Source: Streptococcus minor DSM 17118
GTDB lineage: Bacteria > Bacillota > Bacilli > Lactobacillales > Streptococcaceae
Assembly: GCF_000377005.1 (NCBI RefSeq)
Contig: NZ_AQYB01000033.1
Coordinates: 682,001 to 746,000 of the forward strand
Length of the DNA stretch: 64,000 nt
Reading direction: 5' to 3'
Below the pieces are notes generated by a model. The model did not search any database, was not told where the DNA came from, and was given only the letters and a program-made list of their open reading frames with translations. Both the position numbers and the translations under genes were made by a program. Numbering within the stretch: the stretch's first letter is position 1; every line of letters begins with the position of its first letter. Positions 28,083 through 38,267 of this stretch are shown here, in pieces.

Positions 28083-28090
28083 ATTCCTTT

Positions 28091-28096
28091 ATTATA
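28091..28096 (-). promoter_or_regulatory. -10 box of ytqA, start-proximal
   Basis: TATAAT on the minus strand ends 8 bases before the ATG; transcription would begin within about 2 bases of the start codon even though AAAGGA lies in between. Confidence 0.6.
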
Positions 28097-28158
28097 GCAT
28101 ACCTGAGAGGTCTTTTTTGGAAAAAACAGTATCCTATCTCCACTTTTTTCTACCTTTT

Positions 28159-28166
28159 TGCGAATA
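28159..28166 (+). promoter_or_regulatory. cin-box (ComX/SigX promoter) of cclA
   Basis: TTTTTGCGAATA matches the streptococcal late-competence -10 element (TnCGAATA, with the preceding T-run). It lies in front of a prepilin peptidase gene, a known late competence gene. Only 7 bases separate it from the ATG. Confidence 0.85.
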
Positions 28167-28173
28167 AGTAAGT

Positions 28174-28836
28174 ATGAAGCTTATTATTATATTTTTACTT
28201 GGTGCCAGCCTCGGTTCCTTCCTTGGTCTAGTTATTGACCGTTTTCCACAAGAATCCATCATCTTTCCTGCCAGTCATTGCAACCATTGCAAAAAACAGC
28301 TAAAGGCTTGGGATTTGATCCCGATTTTTTCCCAGATTTGGCGCAACTATCGTTGTGGCTATTGCCAAGCCAAGATTCCCATTTGGTATGGTATTTTTGA
28401 AGCCATTACAGGAGGATTACTACTCTTGCTAGAGTATGGCCACCTAACTCTATCTCAACTTTTGCTGATTTTAGCTGGTTTAGTCTTGGCAGTCTACGAT
28501 ATCAAACACAGAGAGTATCCTCTCATGGTCTGGTTGGTCTTTGCCAGTTTAGTTCTAGCTCTCATAGGTTTTAACACCACCTTCTTTTTCTTTATTCTCC
28601 TAGCCATTCTAGCTGAAATTTTCCCCCTCAAGATGGGGTCAGGAGATTTTCTCTACATGGCTCTCATTGCCCTCGTCTTCTCCACTACCGACTTGCTCTG
28701 GGTCATCCAAATCAGCTCCTTCTTTGGTATCCTTTTTGCCGTCTCTTTCCCACAAAAATCCCAGCCCATCCCCTTTATCCCATTTCTCCTTCTAGGCCTA
28801 CTTTGCTATCTCCCCTTGGTCTCCTTTGTATTTTAA
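28174..28836 (+). CDS. cclA: Competence prepilin peptidase (type IV leader peptidase)
   Basis: A 220-residue membrane aspartyl protease that processes ComGC-type pseudopilins for DNA uptake. The zinc-binding cysteine pairs are C36/C39 and C61/C64, and the catalytic aspartates are D109 (VYDIKHREYP) and D158 (MGSGDF). Several hydrophobic helices follow the cytoplasmic zinc domain. This ATG is the only plausible start, since the family-conserved segment LGASLGSFLGLVIDRFP begins at once. It is controlled by a cin-box so close that the mRNA should be leaderless. Confidence 0.93.
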   Translation: MKLIIIFLLGASLGSFLGLVIDRFPQESIIFPASHCNHCKKQLKAWDLIPIFSQIWRNYRCGYCQAKIPIWYGIFEAITGGLLLLLEYGHLTLSQLLLILAGLVLAVYDIKHREYPLMVWLVFASLVLALIGFNTTFFFFILLAILAEIFPLKMGSGDFLYMALIALVFSTTDLLWVIQISSFFGILFAVSFPQKSQPIPFIPFLLLGLLCYLPLVSFVF

Positions 28837-28842
28837 GAAAAC

Positions 28843-28866
28843 AACCCCATGCTAAAGCATGGGGTC
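28843..28866 (+). terminator. Hairpin after cclA
   Basis: ACCCCATGC, loop TAAA, GCATGGGGT. A stable stem but without a clear T-run on the plus strand, so a weak terminator or a processing hairpin. Confidence 0.5.
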
Positions 28867-28936
28867 TTAGCAGATAAGAAATATCCCTTCTGACTTTTTT
28901 ATGCTATAATGATGTCATTATAAAAGGAGATTGCTT

Positions 28937-30394
28937 ATGTATCCAGATGATAGTTTGACCCTACACACAGACCTCTACCAACTAAACATGATGCAGGTCT
29001 ATTTTGAACAAGGTATTCACAACAAAAAGGCCGTCTTTGAGGTTTACTTCCGCAAGGTTCCTTTTAGCAATGGCTATGCCGTTTTTGCTGGACTGGAGCG
29101 CATTGTCAGATACCTACAAGAACTCAAATTTACAGAAACAGACCTGGCCTATCTACGTGATCAGGGCTACAATGAAGCCTTTTTAACCTATCTACGCGAT
29201 TTGAAGCTGGAATTGACCGTCAAGTCTGCACGCGAAGGTGACTTGGTCTTTGCCAACGAGCCCATCGTTCAAATCGAAGGACCACTGGCTCAATGTCAGA
29301 TGATTGAGACAGCCCTCCTCAATATTGTTAATTTCCAAACCCTGATTGCCACAAAGGCATCTCGCATTCGAGCAGTCATTGAAGATGAACCCCTCTTGGA
29401 GTTTGGTAGCCGTCGTGCTCAAGAGATGGATGCAGCTATCTGGGGCACCCGTGCTGCTATCGTTGGTGGCGCCAACGCCACCTCCAATGTCCGAGCTGGT
29501 AAAATCTTCGGTATCCCTATATCAGGCACGCATGCCCATGCCCTTGTCCAAGCTTATGGCAATGACTATGACGCCTTCAAAGCGTACGCTAGTACCCACA
29601 AGGACTGTGTTTTCTTAGTCGACACCTATGACACGCTGCGCATCGGAGTACCAACTGCTATCAAGGTGGCTAAGGAAATGGGTGACAAGATTAACTTCCT
29701 TGGCGTCCGTTTAGACTCCGGTGACTTGGCTTATTTATCCAAGAAAGTCCGTCAACAACTGGATGATGCCGGCTTCCCAGATGCCAAAATCTATGCTTCC
29801 AATGACCTCGATGAACACACCATTCTCAACCTAAAAATGCAAAAGGCAAAAATTGATGTCTGGGGTGTGGGAACCAAACTTATCACCGCCTACGACCAAC
29901 CAGCTCTAGGCGCCGTTTACAAGATTGTTTCCATCGAAGATGAGGATGGTCAGATGGTTGACACAATCAAGCTTTCAAACAATGCTGAAAAAGTGTCAAC
30001 GCCAGGTAAAAAACAAGTGTGGCGTATTACTAGCCGTGAAAAAGGAAAGTCCGAAGGGGATTATATCACCTTTACCGATGTTGATGTCAATGATATGGAT
30101 GAGATTTTTATGTTCCATCCAACCTATACCTACATTAACAAAACAGTCAAGAATTTCGATGCTGTTCCGCTCATGGTAGATATTTTTGACAAAGGAAATC
30201 TAGTCTACGAGCTACCTACCCTATCGGAAATTCAAGCCTATGCCAGTAAGGAATTGGATAGCCTCTGGGATGAGTACAAGCGAATCCTCAATCCTCAGGA
30301 CTATCCAGTTGACTTAGCCAAGGATGTCTGGGACAACAAGATGTCCTTGATTGACCGTATCCGCAAGGAAGCCTATGCCAAAGGAGTGAACTAA
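28937..30394 (+). CDS. pncB: Nicotinate phosphoribosyltransferase
   Basis: A 485-residue enzyme that converts nicotinate and PRPP to nicotinate mononucleotide, the entry to NAD salvage. [15 protein letters not shown] is the N-terminal signature, [15 protein letters not shown] and [11 protein letters not shown] (holding the phosphorylated His) follow, and [14 protein letters not shown] marks the phosphate site. AAGGAGA precedes the ATG at 28937; the TTG six bases earlier is less likely. It overlaps nadE by one base (TAATG), so the two salvage steps are coupled. Confidence 0.96.
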   Translation: MYPDDSLTLHTDLYQLNMMQVYFEQGIHNKKAVFEVYFRKVPFSNGYAVFAGLERIVRYLQELKFTETDLAYLRDQGYNEAFLTYLRDLKLELTVKSAREGDLVFANEPIVQIEGPLAQCQMIETALLNIVNFQTLIATKASRIRAVIEDEPLLEFGSRRAQEMDAAIWGTRAAIVGGANATSNVRAGKIFGIPISGTHAHALVQAYGNDYDAFKAYASTHKDCVFLVDTYDTLRIGVPTAIKVAKEMGDKINFLGVRLDSGDLAYLSKKVRQQLDDAGFPDAKIYASNDLDEHTILNLKMQKAKIDVWGVGTKLITAYDQPALGAVYKIVSIEDEDGQMVDTIKLSNNAEKVSTPGKKQVWRITSREKGKSEGDYITFTDVDVNDMDEIFMFHPTYTYINKTVKNFDAVPLMVDIFDKGNLVYELPTLSEIQAYASKELDSLWDEYKRILNPQDYPVDLAKDVWDNKMSLIDRIRKEAYAKGVN

Positions 30395-31221
30395 TGTCTC
30401 TACAAGAAGAAATTATCGCTTATGAAGGCGTCAAACCTGTCATCGATGCTCAGGAAGAAATCAGAAACAGCATTGACTTTCTCAAAGCCTACATGCTTAA
30501 GCATCCCTTTTTAAAATCCTATGTTTTGGGGATTTCAGGAGGACAGGATTCCACATTAGCGGGACGATTGGCCCAACTGGCTATGGAAGAACTCCGTTTA
30601 GAAACAGGTGATGATACTTACCAATTTATCGCTGTCCGTCTCCCTTATGGTATCCAAGCTGATGAAGCAGATGCCCAACGTGCGCTTGATTTTATCCAAG
30701 CTGATATGGAACTGACCGTTAATATCAAGGAGGCTGTTGATGGTCAAGTCGCAGCATTGGAAACAGCTGGTGTTCCTATTTCTGACTTCAATAAAGGCAA
30801 TGTCAAAGCTCGCCAGCGTATGATTACCCAGTATGCCATTGCCGGCCACTATGCAGGGGCTGTTATCGGTACAGATCATGCAGCAGAAAACATCACTGGT
30901 TTCTTTACAAAGTTCGGCGATGGCGGTGCGGACATCCTTCCTCTTTTTCGCCTCAATAAACGCCAGGGCAAACAACTCCTAGTAGCACTAGGAGCAGATC
31001 CTAGCCTCTATGAAAAGATTCCGACAGCTGATTTAGAAGAAGATCGGCCAGGTCTCGCAGATGAGGTGGCCCTCGGTGTCACCTATGCTGATATTGATGA
31101 CTATCTGGAAGGCAAGACGATTAGCTCCACCGCTCAAGAAACAATTGAAAGCTGGTGGTACAAAGGCCAACACAAGCGACACCTCCCCATCACTATCTTT
31201 GATGATTTTTGGAAATCCTAA
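30394..31221 (+). CDS. nadE: NH3-dependent NAD synthetase
   Basis: A 275-residue synthetase that amidates deamido-NAD with ammonia. The PP-loop [15 protein letters not shown] is at about 47-60. [10 protein letters not shown] and [19 protein letters not shown] are family signatures. It completes the pncB-nadE salvage operon. Confidence 0.97.
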   Translation: MSLQEEIIAYEGVKPVIDAQEEIRNSIDFLKAYMLKHPFLKSYVLGISGGQDSTLAGRLAQLAMEELRLETGDDTYQFIAVRLPYGIQADEADAQRALDFIQADMELTVNIKEAVDGQVAALETAGVPISDFNKGNVKARQRMITQYAIAGHYAGAVIGTDHAAENITGFFTKFGDGGADILPLFRLNKRQGKQLLVALGADPSLYEKIPTADLEEDRPGLADEVALGVTYADIDDYLEGKTISSTAQETIESWWYKGQHKRHLPITIFDDFWKS

Positions 31222-31290
31222 ACTCACATCTAACCAGTAAAATAAAGTCCCAACAATTCTCTTCTTTCATTTTGATACAGGAGGCCTGAT

Positions 31291-31860
31291 ATGAATCTTA
31301 TTGGTACCAAAATTTTAAACAGCCAACGTTTACTCTTGCGCCCTTATGTTTTAGAAGATGCACCGGCTATGTTTGAGAATTGGGCTTCTCGCGCTGACAA
31401 TGTCACTTATGTGACTTGGCCTCCTCATGAAAGCGTAGCATTTACCAAACAGCTCTTAAAGGAATGGATAGCTAGTTATGAAAACCCTGGCTTTTTCCAC
31501 TGGGTGATCGCTCTCAAGGAGCAACCTGAGGTGGTGATTGGAGATATTAGTGTCATCCATACCAATCCTTCTACACAGTCCTGTGAACTAGGTTATATCC
31601 TCAGTCAAGATTATTGGGGACAAGGTCTGATGACGGAAGCCCTGCAAGCTGTCATTGCATTTCTCTTTCAAGAGGTTCACATCAATCGCATCACGGCCGA
31701 TCATGCCACAGACAATCCTGCCTCTGGTCGCGTCATGGAAAAAGCTGGCATGAAATATGAAGGAACCTTCCGCCAAGCTGTCAACCTCAAAGGAAAGTTA
31801 GTGGATATTTCCGCATACGCTATTTTAAAAGAGGATTTTTTAGGTAATAAAAAGGACTGA
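31291..31860 (+). CDS. GNAT acetyltransferase, RimJ/RimL type
   Basis: A 189-residue N-acetyltransferase. The acetyl-CoA loop is in LSQDYWGQGLMTEAL, and NPASGRVMEKAGMKYEGTFR is the RimJ/RimL hallmark. AGGAGG precedes the ATG. The substrate (ribosomal protein or small molecule) is unknown. Confidence 0.88.
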   Translation: MNLIGTKILNSQRLLLRPYVLEDAPAMFENWASRADNVTYVTWPPHESVAFTKQLLKEWIASYENPGFFHWVIALKEQPEVVIGDISVIHTNPSTQSCELGYILSQDYWGQGLMTEALQAVIAFLFQEVHINRITADHATDNPASGRVMEKAGMKYEGTFRQAVNLKGKLVDISAYAILKEDFLGNKKD

Positions 31861-31875
31861 AATCAGTCCTTTTTT
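31849..31875. terminator. Bidirectional terminator between GNAT and vanZ-like genes
   Basis: AAAAAGGACTGA and TCAGTCCTTTTTT pair and overlap the end of the GNAT gene and the vanZ-like stop on the opposite strand. Confidence 0.88.
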
Positions 31876-32384
31876 TGTATCCATTTCCTTATTCGCAAAT
31901 ACGTTCCATAAGCCAAAACTCCACCTAGCGTATTGGTCCAGAGATCATCTACTTCAAACACACGACCGGCATCGATGAGTAGGTCCAACAGAAGCTGGGT
32001 GCACTCGATAAAAAGACTGAGACAAAAACTATACCATATTGCTGCTCGAAGGCTCCGCCATTGTTTAAAGAGAAACAGAAAAGTTAAGACGAGAGGATAG
32101 AGTAGAAAAATATTAGATAGATTTTGGAGGATAATCAGCCAAAGTTCGTAGAAGCTGTCCACCTGATGTCCGTTTACAATACTATTGAAGGGGGTGGGGA
32201 GGAGATAAAGCCTACCGATTTGAACCATGCCGGGAGTTTCAAAGTTCTTGTATTGGGGATACCAATACTGGGGCAAGAAGCACATACAAACAATGACCAG
32301 AGCATACAGTCCAGCCATTATTTTTATCACTCTTTGTCCTAGATGGGTTAGCTCCCCATCTGCTTTCACAAAATGTTTTATCAT
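31863..32384 (-). CDS. VanZ-family membrane protein
   Basis: A 173-residue protein with four to five hydrophobic helices and the VanZ core: [55 protein letters not shown] (split here as two adjacent motifs). VanZ proteins are linked to low-level teicoplanin tolerance in enterococci; the role here is unknown. It overlaps the rlmN stop by 4 bases (ATGA). Confidence 0.87.
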   Translation of the reverse strand: MIKHFVKADGELTHLGQRVIKIMAGLYALVIVCMCFLPQYWYPQYKNFETPGMVQIGRLYLLPTPFNSIVNGHQVDSFYELWLIILQNLSNIFLLYPLVLTFLFLFKQWRSLRAAIWYSFCLSLFIECTQLLLDLLIDAGRVFEVDDLWTNTLGGVLAYGTYLRIRKWIQKKD

Positions 32385-33502
32385 GCCCTGCTATCCTCAA
32401 TACCTGCCTTAGCTTTAGCAGCAGCAATCCGAGCGCGATTAGCTGCACGGTCACGTTTGAGGGTATTCGAACGTAACTGACCGCAGGCAGCATCGATGTC
32501 CGTCCCATGCTCCTGACGTACGACACAGTTGACCCCATTTTTCTTGAGACGATCATAAAAGGCCGCAACTCGCTCTGGTGTCGAGCGACTATACTGGTCA
32601 TGCTCACTGACTGGATTATAAGGAATGAGGTTAATGTATGATAGTTTGCGGATATTCTTGGTCAAATCTGCCAATTCTTGAGCCTGCTGCACTCCATCAT
32701 TAACCTCGTTAAGCATGATATACTCAAAGGTCACGCGGCGGTTGGTCATCTGGATATAATCCTCAATAGCCTCAAAGAGAACTTCAATAGGGAATTTGCG
32801 ATTGATACGCATGATGCTCGAACGCAGGTCATTATTTGGTGCATGAAGGGAAATAGCTAGGTTAACTTGAACTCCTTCACGAGCGAAATCACGAATTTTT
32901 GGTGCCAAACCTGAGGTCGAAACCGTGATATGACGTGCTCCAATCGCCAGTCCCTTATCATCATTGACCACGCGTAAAAAAGTCATGACATTGTCATAAT
33001 TATCAAGAGGTTCACCAATTCCCATGACCACAATGTGGCTGACCCGCTCACCCTGCTCACGCTCGTCAAAGTATCTCTGGACTAACATGATTTGGGCCAC
33101 GATTTCACCACTGCTTAAATCTCTCTGCTTAGGAATCAGACCAGATGCACAGAAAGTGCAGCCAATGTTACAGCCAACCTGAGTGGTGACACAAACCGAC
33201 AAACCATAATGTTGGCGCATCAACACTGTCTCAATCAGCATTCCATCAGGCAATTCAAAGAGGTACTTGACCGTACCATCTTTTGATTCTTGAACAATCC
33301 GCTGTTGCAAAGGATTGACTACAAAGGTCTCGTTGAGCTTGGCAATGAGGTTCTTAGATAGATTGGTCATTTCTTCAAACGATTGAACTCGATTGCGATA
33401 GAGCCAGTCCCAAATCTGGGCTGCTCGAAATTTCTTTTCCCCATTTTCCAAAATCCAGTCTGTCAGAGCGCTGCGACTCAATCCATAAATTGATGGTTTC
33501 AT
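32381..33502 (-). CDS. rlmN: 23S rRNA A2503 / tRNA A37 C2-methyltransferase
   Basis: A 373-residue radical-SAM methyl synthase. Cluster cysteines are C111, C115 and C118 (GCNIGCTFC). The methyl-carrying Cys pair includes C340 near the C-terminus (DAACGQLR). It methylates A2503 of 23S rRNA, affecting decoding and drug binding at the peptidyl transferase centre. It follows yutD by 2 bases and is coupled to the vanZ-like gene. Confidence 0.96.
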   Translation of the reverse strand: MKPSIYGLSRSALTDWILENGEKKFRAAQIWDWLYRNRVQSFEEMTNLSKNLIAKLNETFVVNPLQQRIVQESKDGTVKYLFELPDGMLIETVLMRQHYGLSVCVTTQVGCNIGCTFCASGLIPKQRDLSSGEIVAQIMLVQRYFDEREQGERVSHIVVMGIGEPLDNYDNVMTFLRVVNDDKGLAIGARHITVSTSGLAPKIRDFAREGVQVNLAISLHAPNNDLRSSIMRINRKFPIEVLFEAIEDYIQMTNRRVTFEYIMLNEVNDGVQQAQELADLTKNIRKLSYINLIPYNPVSEHDQYSRSTPERVAAFYDRLKKNGVNCVVRQEHGTDIDAACGQLRSNTLKRDRAANRARIAAAKAKAGIEDSRA

Positions 33503-33504
33503 AC

Positions 33505-34068
33505 TTACCTCTGTTTCTCGCGAATCACAAAGCCACGTTTGGCCTCTTGGATTTCACGGTTGATTTTCTTCTTATCTTGACGCTTCTGGCGTTCTTGTCT
33601 CTGTTGTTTCTGATTGGAAGACGTCTGCTTATGCCCATTACGGTTTTCTTGCGGTTTGCGGTTGTTCCGAGAACGGTTGCGTCTGCGTCGTGGTTTATCC
33701 TCAGGCTCCACTGGCAAATCCTGCGGATGTTTGTTCTCTAAAACAAAATAGGCACAGCCAAAATTGCAATACTCTGTCAAATAATCATCCAAGCGCCCAA
33801 TTTTCAAATCGGATGTAACTGGCTTATCATCCCTATAAAAGCCTTTCAGGCGCAACTGCTCATTGCCCCAGTCGCCCACGATGTAGTCAAACTTGAGCAT
33901 AATTTGTGAAAAACGCTGACCGAAGGCTGTTTGATCAAATGCTTCCTTGTGGTCTAGCAACAAGCTTAACTCGATATTTTCTGACACCACCTTGTCCCCA
34001 ACACGGGCAAAGGCTGGACCAGGAAATTTGTTGTAATTATATAATTCTGGAGAAACTTCTTTCTTCAT
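33505..34068 (-). CDS. yutD: YutD family protein
   Basis: A 187-residue protein. The N-terminal YutD domain (about 12-115; [35 protein letters not shown]) is followed by a long, very basic and Gln/Asn/Arg-rich disordered tail (about 125-187) that probably binds RNA. The function is not established. It is directly upstream of rlmN. Confidence 0.85.
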   Translation of the reverse strand: MKKEVSPELYNYNKFPGPAFARVGDKVVSENIELSLLLDHKEAFDQTAFGQRFSQIMLKFDYIVGDWGNEQLRLKGFYRDDKPVTSDLKIGRLDDYLTEYCNFGCAYFVLENKHPQDLPVEPEDKPRRRRNRSRNNRKPQENRNGHKQTSSNQKQQRQERQKRQDKKKINREIQEAKRGFVIREKQR

Positions 34069-34173
34069 TCCGATTCCTTTTCTAATGGTCTCTAACCCTC
34101 TAATTATACCCTATTTCAAGTCTTTTTACCATGCCAGAACCCAATCTAATAAATTTCAGACAATTTCAAGCTA

Positions 34174-34199
34174 AAAACGAAGGACTATTTGTCCTTCGT
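34174..34199 (-). terminator. Terminator of sepM
   Basis: ACGAAGGAC and GTCCTTCGT pair, with TTTTT following on the minus strand. It overlaps the sepM stop codon, so yutD-rlmN-vanZ need their own promoter (TATAAT-like in the 34069-34110 region). Confidence 0.85.
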
Positions 34200-35234
34200 C
34201 TTCTCTAAATAAGCAATAGCTTCCTGAACAGTGGTCACAGGAACGACTTCGATGTCTAAACCTTCTTCCTTCACTGTCTTGACCGCCTCATCATAGTTAC
34301 TGAGGGCCTCAGGATTCTCCTTTAAGACTTCTTTATCAACAGGGTTATTCGGAGCAAAAAAGACGGTTGCGCCAGCTTTCGCTGCTGAGATGACCTTCTT
34401 GTCTACACCACCGATGTCACCAACTGAGCCATCTTGCTCTATTGTACCAGTCCCTGCGATATCACGACCATCTCGTAAAGTAGGATCTGCTAGTTGGGTA
34501 TAGATGGACAGCGTAAACATCAGCCCCGCGCTTGGTCCACCGATTCCTGCTGTTTGAAACTCGATAGGTACATCTGCCTTGACTTCCGTATGGTCCACCA
34601 AGCCAATCCCAATCCCGTTTTTCCCATTGTCCAATTTAATAATCTGACCATCTGCTGTTCGTTTCTCACCTAGGCTTTCATAGCCCACAGTCACATCACT
34701 CCCTAGCTTGAGACTGCTAACGTAGTCAATCAATTCTGCCGAACTTTGGAATGTTTTGCCATTGATACTGGTCACCGTATCTGCCACATTGAGAATGCCC
34801 TTAAAGGTCGAATCTTTGGCCAGGCTCAACACATAAACACCAAAAAAGTCCATACTAACCTGCTTACCAGCTAGACTCAACCCTTGATACTTAGCCAAAT
34901 TTTGAGAAGTTTCCATGTAAAACTGGCTGATACGGAAATAGTCCTCGCTGGAAGAACCACCAGTCATCTCCTCATCGGTATAGATGTCCGAATGCTTATC
35001 AAAATTGGCAGCCAAGAGTTGGAGAGCAGTTGCTTGACGAACCTGAACATAGACAAAGTTATAAGAACCGGGTTCCTGATCTTCCTGGCCATTGACCATC
35101 AAAACTTGACGGATATCTGTAGCACCACCTGGACTCTCGATATAGTAAGGCAGTGGTACCAAAACCGCTGCCCAGACAGCTACCGTCGCCAAAATGATGG
35201 AAAGAATAAGAATAATTTTTTTATGTGTTTTCAC
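34185..35234 (-). CDS. sepM: SepM-family PDZ/Lon-type serine protease
   Basis: A 349-residue protein anchored by an N-terminal helix (about 7-28), with an extracellular PDZ domain (about 125-195) and a Lon-type protease domain. The catalytic dyad is S235 (GGPSAGL) and K280 (GGVDKK), the same numbering as S. mutans SepM, which trims the competence pheromone CSP. Whether it does so here is not shown. It overlaps coaD by 14 bases. Confidence 0.9.
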   Translation of the reverse strand: MKTHKKIILILSIILATVAVWAAVLVPLPYYIESPGGATDIRQVLMVNGQEDQEPGSYNFVYVQVRQATALQLLAANFDKHSDIYTDEEMTGGSSSEDYFRISQFYMETSQNLAKYQGLSLAGKQVSMDFFGVYVLSLAKDSTFKGILNVADTVTSINGKTFQSSAELIDYVSSLKLGSDVTVGYESLGEKRTADGQIIKLDNGKNGIGIGLVDHTEVKADVPIEFQTAGIGGPSAGLMFTLSIYTQLADPTLRDGRDIAGTGTIEQDGSVGDIGGVDKKVISAAKAGATVFFAPNNPVDKEVLKENPEALSNYDEAVKTVKEEGLDIEVVPVTTVQEAIAYLEKTKDK

Positions 35235-35709
35235 GACTTGCTAACTCCTTTAAAACGACTTGGGGAACATATTGTTCGATAGATTGTCGGAAATGAAGCA
35301 ATTCACGCATCCGACTCGAAGAGACAAACTTGAGCTCTGGTTTAGCCAAAAGATAGAGAGTTTCCAGTTCTGGGGCTAATGCTCGATTGTAAAAATCTAA
35401 GCTGGCTTCATACTCCAAATCCTGACCATTGCGCAAACCACGCACCAGATGGGTCACCCCCACTGACCTTGCTACATCTACGACTAACTCATCAGTTGAC
35501 ACCAAGACTGAAACTCTATCATGATCCGCAAACAACTCCTCCAAAATCCGATGGCGAGTTGGTACATCCAGAAGACCAACCTTATGAGGATTGTAAAAAA
35601 GTCCCACGTAAAGATGATCAAAAAGGCCACTAGCCCGCTCAATCAGGTCTAAATGCCCCAAAGTAATGGGGTCAAAAGACCCTGTAAATAATCCGATTCT
35701 ATCTGACAT
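35221..35709 (-). CDS. coaD: Phosphopantetheine adenylyltransferase
   Basis: A 162-residue nucleotidyltransferase that makes dephospho-CoA from phosphopantetheine. The TxGH site is TLGH (16-19) in [15 protein letters not shown]; the second signature is in [10 protein letters not shown]. It overlaps rsmD by 11 bases and sepM by 14, so the three are co-translated. Confidence 0.97.
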   Translation of the reverse strand: MSDRIGLFTGSFDPITLGHLDLIERASGLFDHLYVGLFYNPHKVGLLDVPTRHRILEELFADHDRVSVLVSTDELVVDVARSVGVTHLVRGLRNGQDLEYEASLDFYNRALAPELETLYLLAKPELKFVSSSRMRELLHFRQSIEQYVPQVVLKELASRENT

Positions 35710-36238
35710 ACACCGTCACCTTGCTGATTCCATATACTTTTTGCTTCCAGATACCCAAATCTGCAATTTCTTCGGGCAAATGTACCGCTTTATCTGTTTC
35801 GCAGACCACCATGACATCCTCCGCCAAGAGGTCTCTCTGACAGAGCTGCTGAATTGTTTCAATAATGGCTTCCTTGGCATAGGGAGGATCTAGAAAAACC
35901 AAATCGAAAGTTCCTGTCAGTTGGACCAAGGCCTGATTTGCTTCCATGGTCAGGAGCTGAAACTTTTTTTCTTCCTTGGTCATGGCTATATTTTCTCGAA
36001 TAATTGCCTGAGCCCTACGATCCCGCTCAACCAGAATAGCCGATGACAAACCACGGGAAACCGCCTCGATAGCCAGACCACCACTACCAGCAAACAAATC
36101 TAAAACTCGCCCCCCTTCAAAATAGGGACCAATCATATTAAAGATAGCTCCACGAACCTTGTCCGAGGTTGGCCTCGTCGTCTGACCATCCAATGTTTTG
36201 AGGGGGCGACCACCATAATTTCCAGAAACAACTCTCAT
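35699..36238 (-). CDS. rsmD: 16S rRNA (guanine966-N2)-methyltransferase
   Basis: A 179-residue SAM methyltransferase. The N-terminal [20 protein letters not shown] is the RsmD signature, motif I is [10 protein letters not shown], and the catalytic DPPY is at 117-120. It heads rsmD-coaD-sepM. TATAAT ends 7 bases before the ATG and there is no ribosome site, so a leaderless mRNA is expected. Confidence 0.95.
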   Translation of the reverse strand: MRVVSGNYGGRPLKTLDGQTTRPTSDKVRGAIFNMIGPYFEGGRVLDLFAGSGGLAIEAVSRGLSSAILVERDRRAQAIIRENIAMTKEEKKFQLLTMEANQALVQLTGTFDLVFLDPPYAKEAIIETIQQLCQRDLLAEDVMVVCETDKAVHLPEEIADLGIWKQKVYGISKVTVYVR

Positions 36239-36245
36239 AGCTGTT

Positions 36246-36251
36246 ATTATA
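36246..36251 (-). promoter_or_regulatory. -10 box of rsmD, 7 bases from the ATG
   Basis: TATAAT with a TTTTAC -35-like element 17 bases upstream. The start codon lies where transcription would begin. Confidence 0.65.
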
Positions 36252-36336
36252 GCAAATTTTTGAGAAAAGTAAAAAGACTAAATAAGCCTGACACCGTTTT
36301 AAAGAAGGAAAGAAAATGTCTATTCAAGAAACTCTT

Positions 36337-36365
36337 AAATATTACAAAAATATTACAAATATTAC
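36337..36365 (-). promoter_or_regulatory. Triple AAATATTAC repeat, WalR-like box
   Basis: AAATATTAC occurs three times (36337, 36348, 36357). Read on the minus strand the first two give TGTAAT-N5-TGTAAT, which fits the WalR consensus TGTWAH-N5-TGTWAH. It ends 8 bases upstream of the -35 of the following lipoprotein gene. Confidence 0.5.
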
Positions 36366-36373
36366 GTTATTCC

Positions 36374-36402
36374 TTGTTTTTTGTCATAAAAGTAGATATA
36401 AT
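36374..36402 (+). promoter_or_regulatory. Promoter of the 36.4-kb lipoprotein gene
   Basis: TTGTTT (36374-36379), 17-base spacer, TATAAT (36397-36402), 41 bases before the ATG. Confidence 0.7.
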
Positions 36403-36443
36403 ATAGTTGAAAAATAACCATTCATTTCAGAAGGAGTAATGGT

Positions 36444-37046
36444 ATGAGATCAATAATTTTTAAAAAAAGTTTGACTGCTTTATGCCTTGTCCTTTCTCTT
36501 GTGTTGCTCGCTTCTTGTAGCCAAAAAAAGACAAAACCCTCGACTTCAACGAGTCACATACACCAGAAACAATCTGCTACTACTGAGGTGACGACAAGCA
36601 CTACTCCTACCACTGAAATGCCTACTATCCCAAGCACAAGTCAACCTACTCCAGCCTCTATTATCCCTGCTGAAGCAATCGGCACTTGGGAAGGAGCGAG
36701 TCAGTTAGCCCCCGAAGTGAGGGTGACCATTTCAGCAGATGGTCAAATAAACACCTATAGTCACTTCGTCTATGGAGGCGAAGGTGGCATCGATGACGTA
36801 CAAGAATATACTGCAACCATTACGGAACTCAAAAATATTGCCCCAAATACGTATATCATCATGAATCACACAGGACAAGTTCATGCGCTCCTGCCAGGTA
36901 TCACCAATATTGGAGGGACTTTTGTTATGCTGGCAGGCTTCAAAATTGAAAATGGTCAATATAGACCAATCGCAGTCATCGGTCCAACTGTTGAGGAGAT
37001 CGATTACCAAAATTATCATGACTTTGGTTTTGCATTGTCAAAATAA
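36444..37046 (+). CDS. Lipoprotein with Ser/Thr-rich linker
   Basis: A 200-residue exported lipoprotein. The lipobox is LLASC (C25). A Thr/Ser/Pro-rich spacer (about 30-75) would hold the domain away from the membrane through the wall. The C-terminal domain (about 78-200) starts IGTWEGAS and alternates beta-strands. I do not recognise it beyond similarity to the small GTW-type domains of streptococcal surface lipoproteins. It has its own promoter with WalR-like repeats and its own terminator. Confidence 0.75.
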   Translation: MRSIIFKKSLTALCLVLSLVLLASCSQKKTKPSTSTSHIHQKQSATTEVTTSTTPTTEMPTIPSTSQPTPASIIPAEAIGTWEGASQLAPEVRVTISADGQINTYSHFVYGGEGGIDDVQEYTATITELKNIAPNTYIIMNHTGQVHALLPGITNIGGTFVMLAGFKIENGQYRPIAVIGPTVEEIDYQNYHDFGFALSK

Positions 37047-37052
37047 AAAACA

Positions 37053-37082
37053 AACCTTCTGAAAGCATCAGAAGGTTCTTTT
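37053..37082. terminator. Terminator after the lipoprotein gene
   Basis: AACCTTCTGA, loop AAGCA, TCAGAAGGTT, then TCTTTT; A-rich on the other side, so it may also serve the convergent gene. Confidence 0.85.
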
Positions 37083-37089
37083 GGACTTA

Positions 37090-38154
37090 TCATCCCAACA
37101 TTGCCTCCTTAACCACAGCTATCAGCTCCTTGGTCATCCGCCTTGGTCCACGAACAGCACGGACCCCCAATTCTTTCATTTTCTCCCTAGACAAGATATC
37201 ATCAGAAAACTGGGCGATCAACTCTACTTTCATCAGTTTTTTGACAGGAGATTCGTTTGGATAGATGGTGTTCTCAATCTCCGATTCTAAGCAACGACAG
37301 ACATAGCGAATGGCTTGTACAGGTGCCGTTATATACATGGCTACTAAGTCTCCTTTTTGGATTTTACCCTTTTGTGTCCAGTAAACTATCTTGGTCTGCG
37401 CAAACTCGCTGTCAATATCATAGACCTTGGGATTGGCAGGGATGACCCAGAAATCTGGTCCCTCTCCATTAGCCAGCGGATTGGGATTGGCTAGTTGACG
37501 GCTCTTTGTTATCAATTCCCAGACTTCCTCATCAGTCAGGCGCTCATCCAACACCAGAGAAATCCAGCTTTTCTTGGACATGTGGTAGCTTGGATAGATG
37601 CTCGGCAGACTGAGTAAATCCTGCATATCTCCTGGCCGAACCTTGAGATTGACCACTTCCACTTGCTCCTCTGCCCTATCTCCTATGACTCCCAACTTTC
37701 CCAGCTTCAGCGGAAAAATCAAGGCATACCACTTACCTCCGATACGATAGGACGCATAGTCTGGATGCTTTTCAAAGGGATGGTCCATAGGGTCACCCCA
37801 CTCATTATGGATTCGCCTTGCTAGACGGTTGGTCTGTTCTTTGGCAAAAGGCAGAGCCTCAAAGCAGGTCACAGCCAGACGATTAAGAACAGCAAGATAA
37901 GCCTCTCTGACCTGCCCTACAAAAGGTCCAATCGCAGAAGGAACCTGAACAGCTGTGTACTCCTCTTCCAAATCTTTATCAAATACCAGGGAAGTCAACC
38001 GACCAGCCTCATCAATCTGGACATGCACCTCAAAATCCCCATCCAAAATCCCTTCTTTGTAGAAATAACTCTCACCTGAAAAAACAAAACCAGCAGCCTC
38101 CAGCTTATCAAACTGAACTACTTTTTTCTGAAATATAGCTTGGTCTAGCGACAT
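37090..38154 (-). CDS. MmcQ/YjbR-EVE fusion protein
   Basis: A 354-residue cytoplasmic protein with two recognisable parts. Residues about 1-225 fit the MmcQ/YjbR (DUF419) fold, with the typical KHPDYASYRIGGKWYAL and MSKKSWISLVLD segments. Residues about 233-354 look like an EVE/PUA-type domain (FWVIPANPKVYD, then KGDLVAMYITAPVQAIRYV). YjbR-like domains may bind DNA, and EVE domains read modified bases in DNA or RNA. The fusion suggests a nucleic-acid reader, but the target is unknown. Confidence 0.75.
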   Translation of the reverse strand: MSLDQAIFQKKVVQFDKLEAAGFVFSGESYFYKEGILDGDFEVHVQIDEAGRLTSLVFDKDLEEEYTAVQVPSAIGPFVGQVREAYLAVLNRLAVTCFEALPFAKEQTNRLARRIHNEWGDPMDHPFEKHPDYASYRIGGKWYALIFPLKLGKLGVIGDRAEEQVEVVNLKVRPGDMQDLLSLPSIYPSYHMSKKSWISLVLDERLTDEEVWELITKSRQLANPNPLANGEGPDFWVIPANPKVYDIDSEFAQTKIVYWTQKGKIQKGDLVAMYITAPVQAIRYVCRCLESEIENTIYPNESPVKKLMKVELIAQFSDDILSREKMKELGVRAVRGPRRMTKELIAVVKEAMLG

Positions 38155-38267
38155 AGCCTCTCCTTTCTCAGACTCTTGTTCTTATTGTACCATAATCTCT
38201 CTTCTATTTTGACAGGTAGGAAAGTGCTTGCTATAATAGTAATCTAAAAATATTTAAGGAGTATTTT

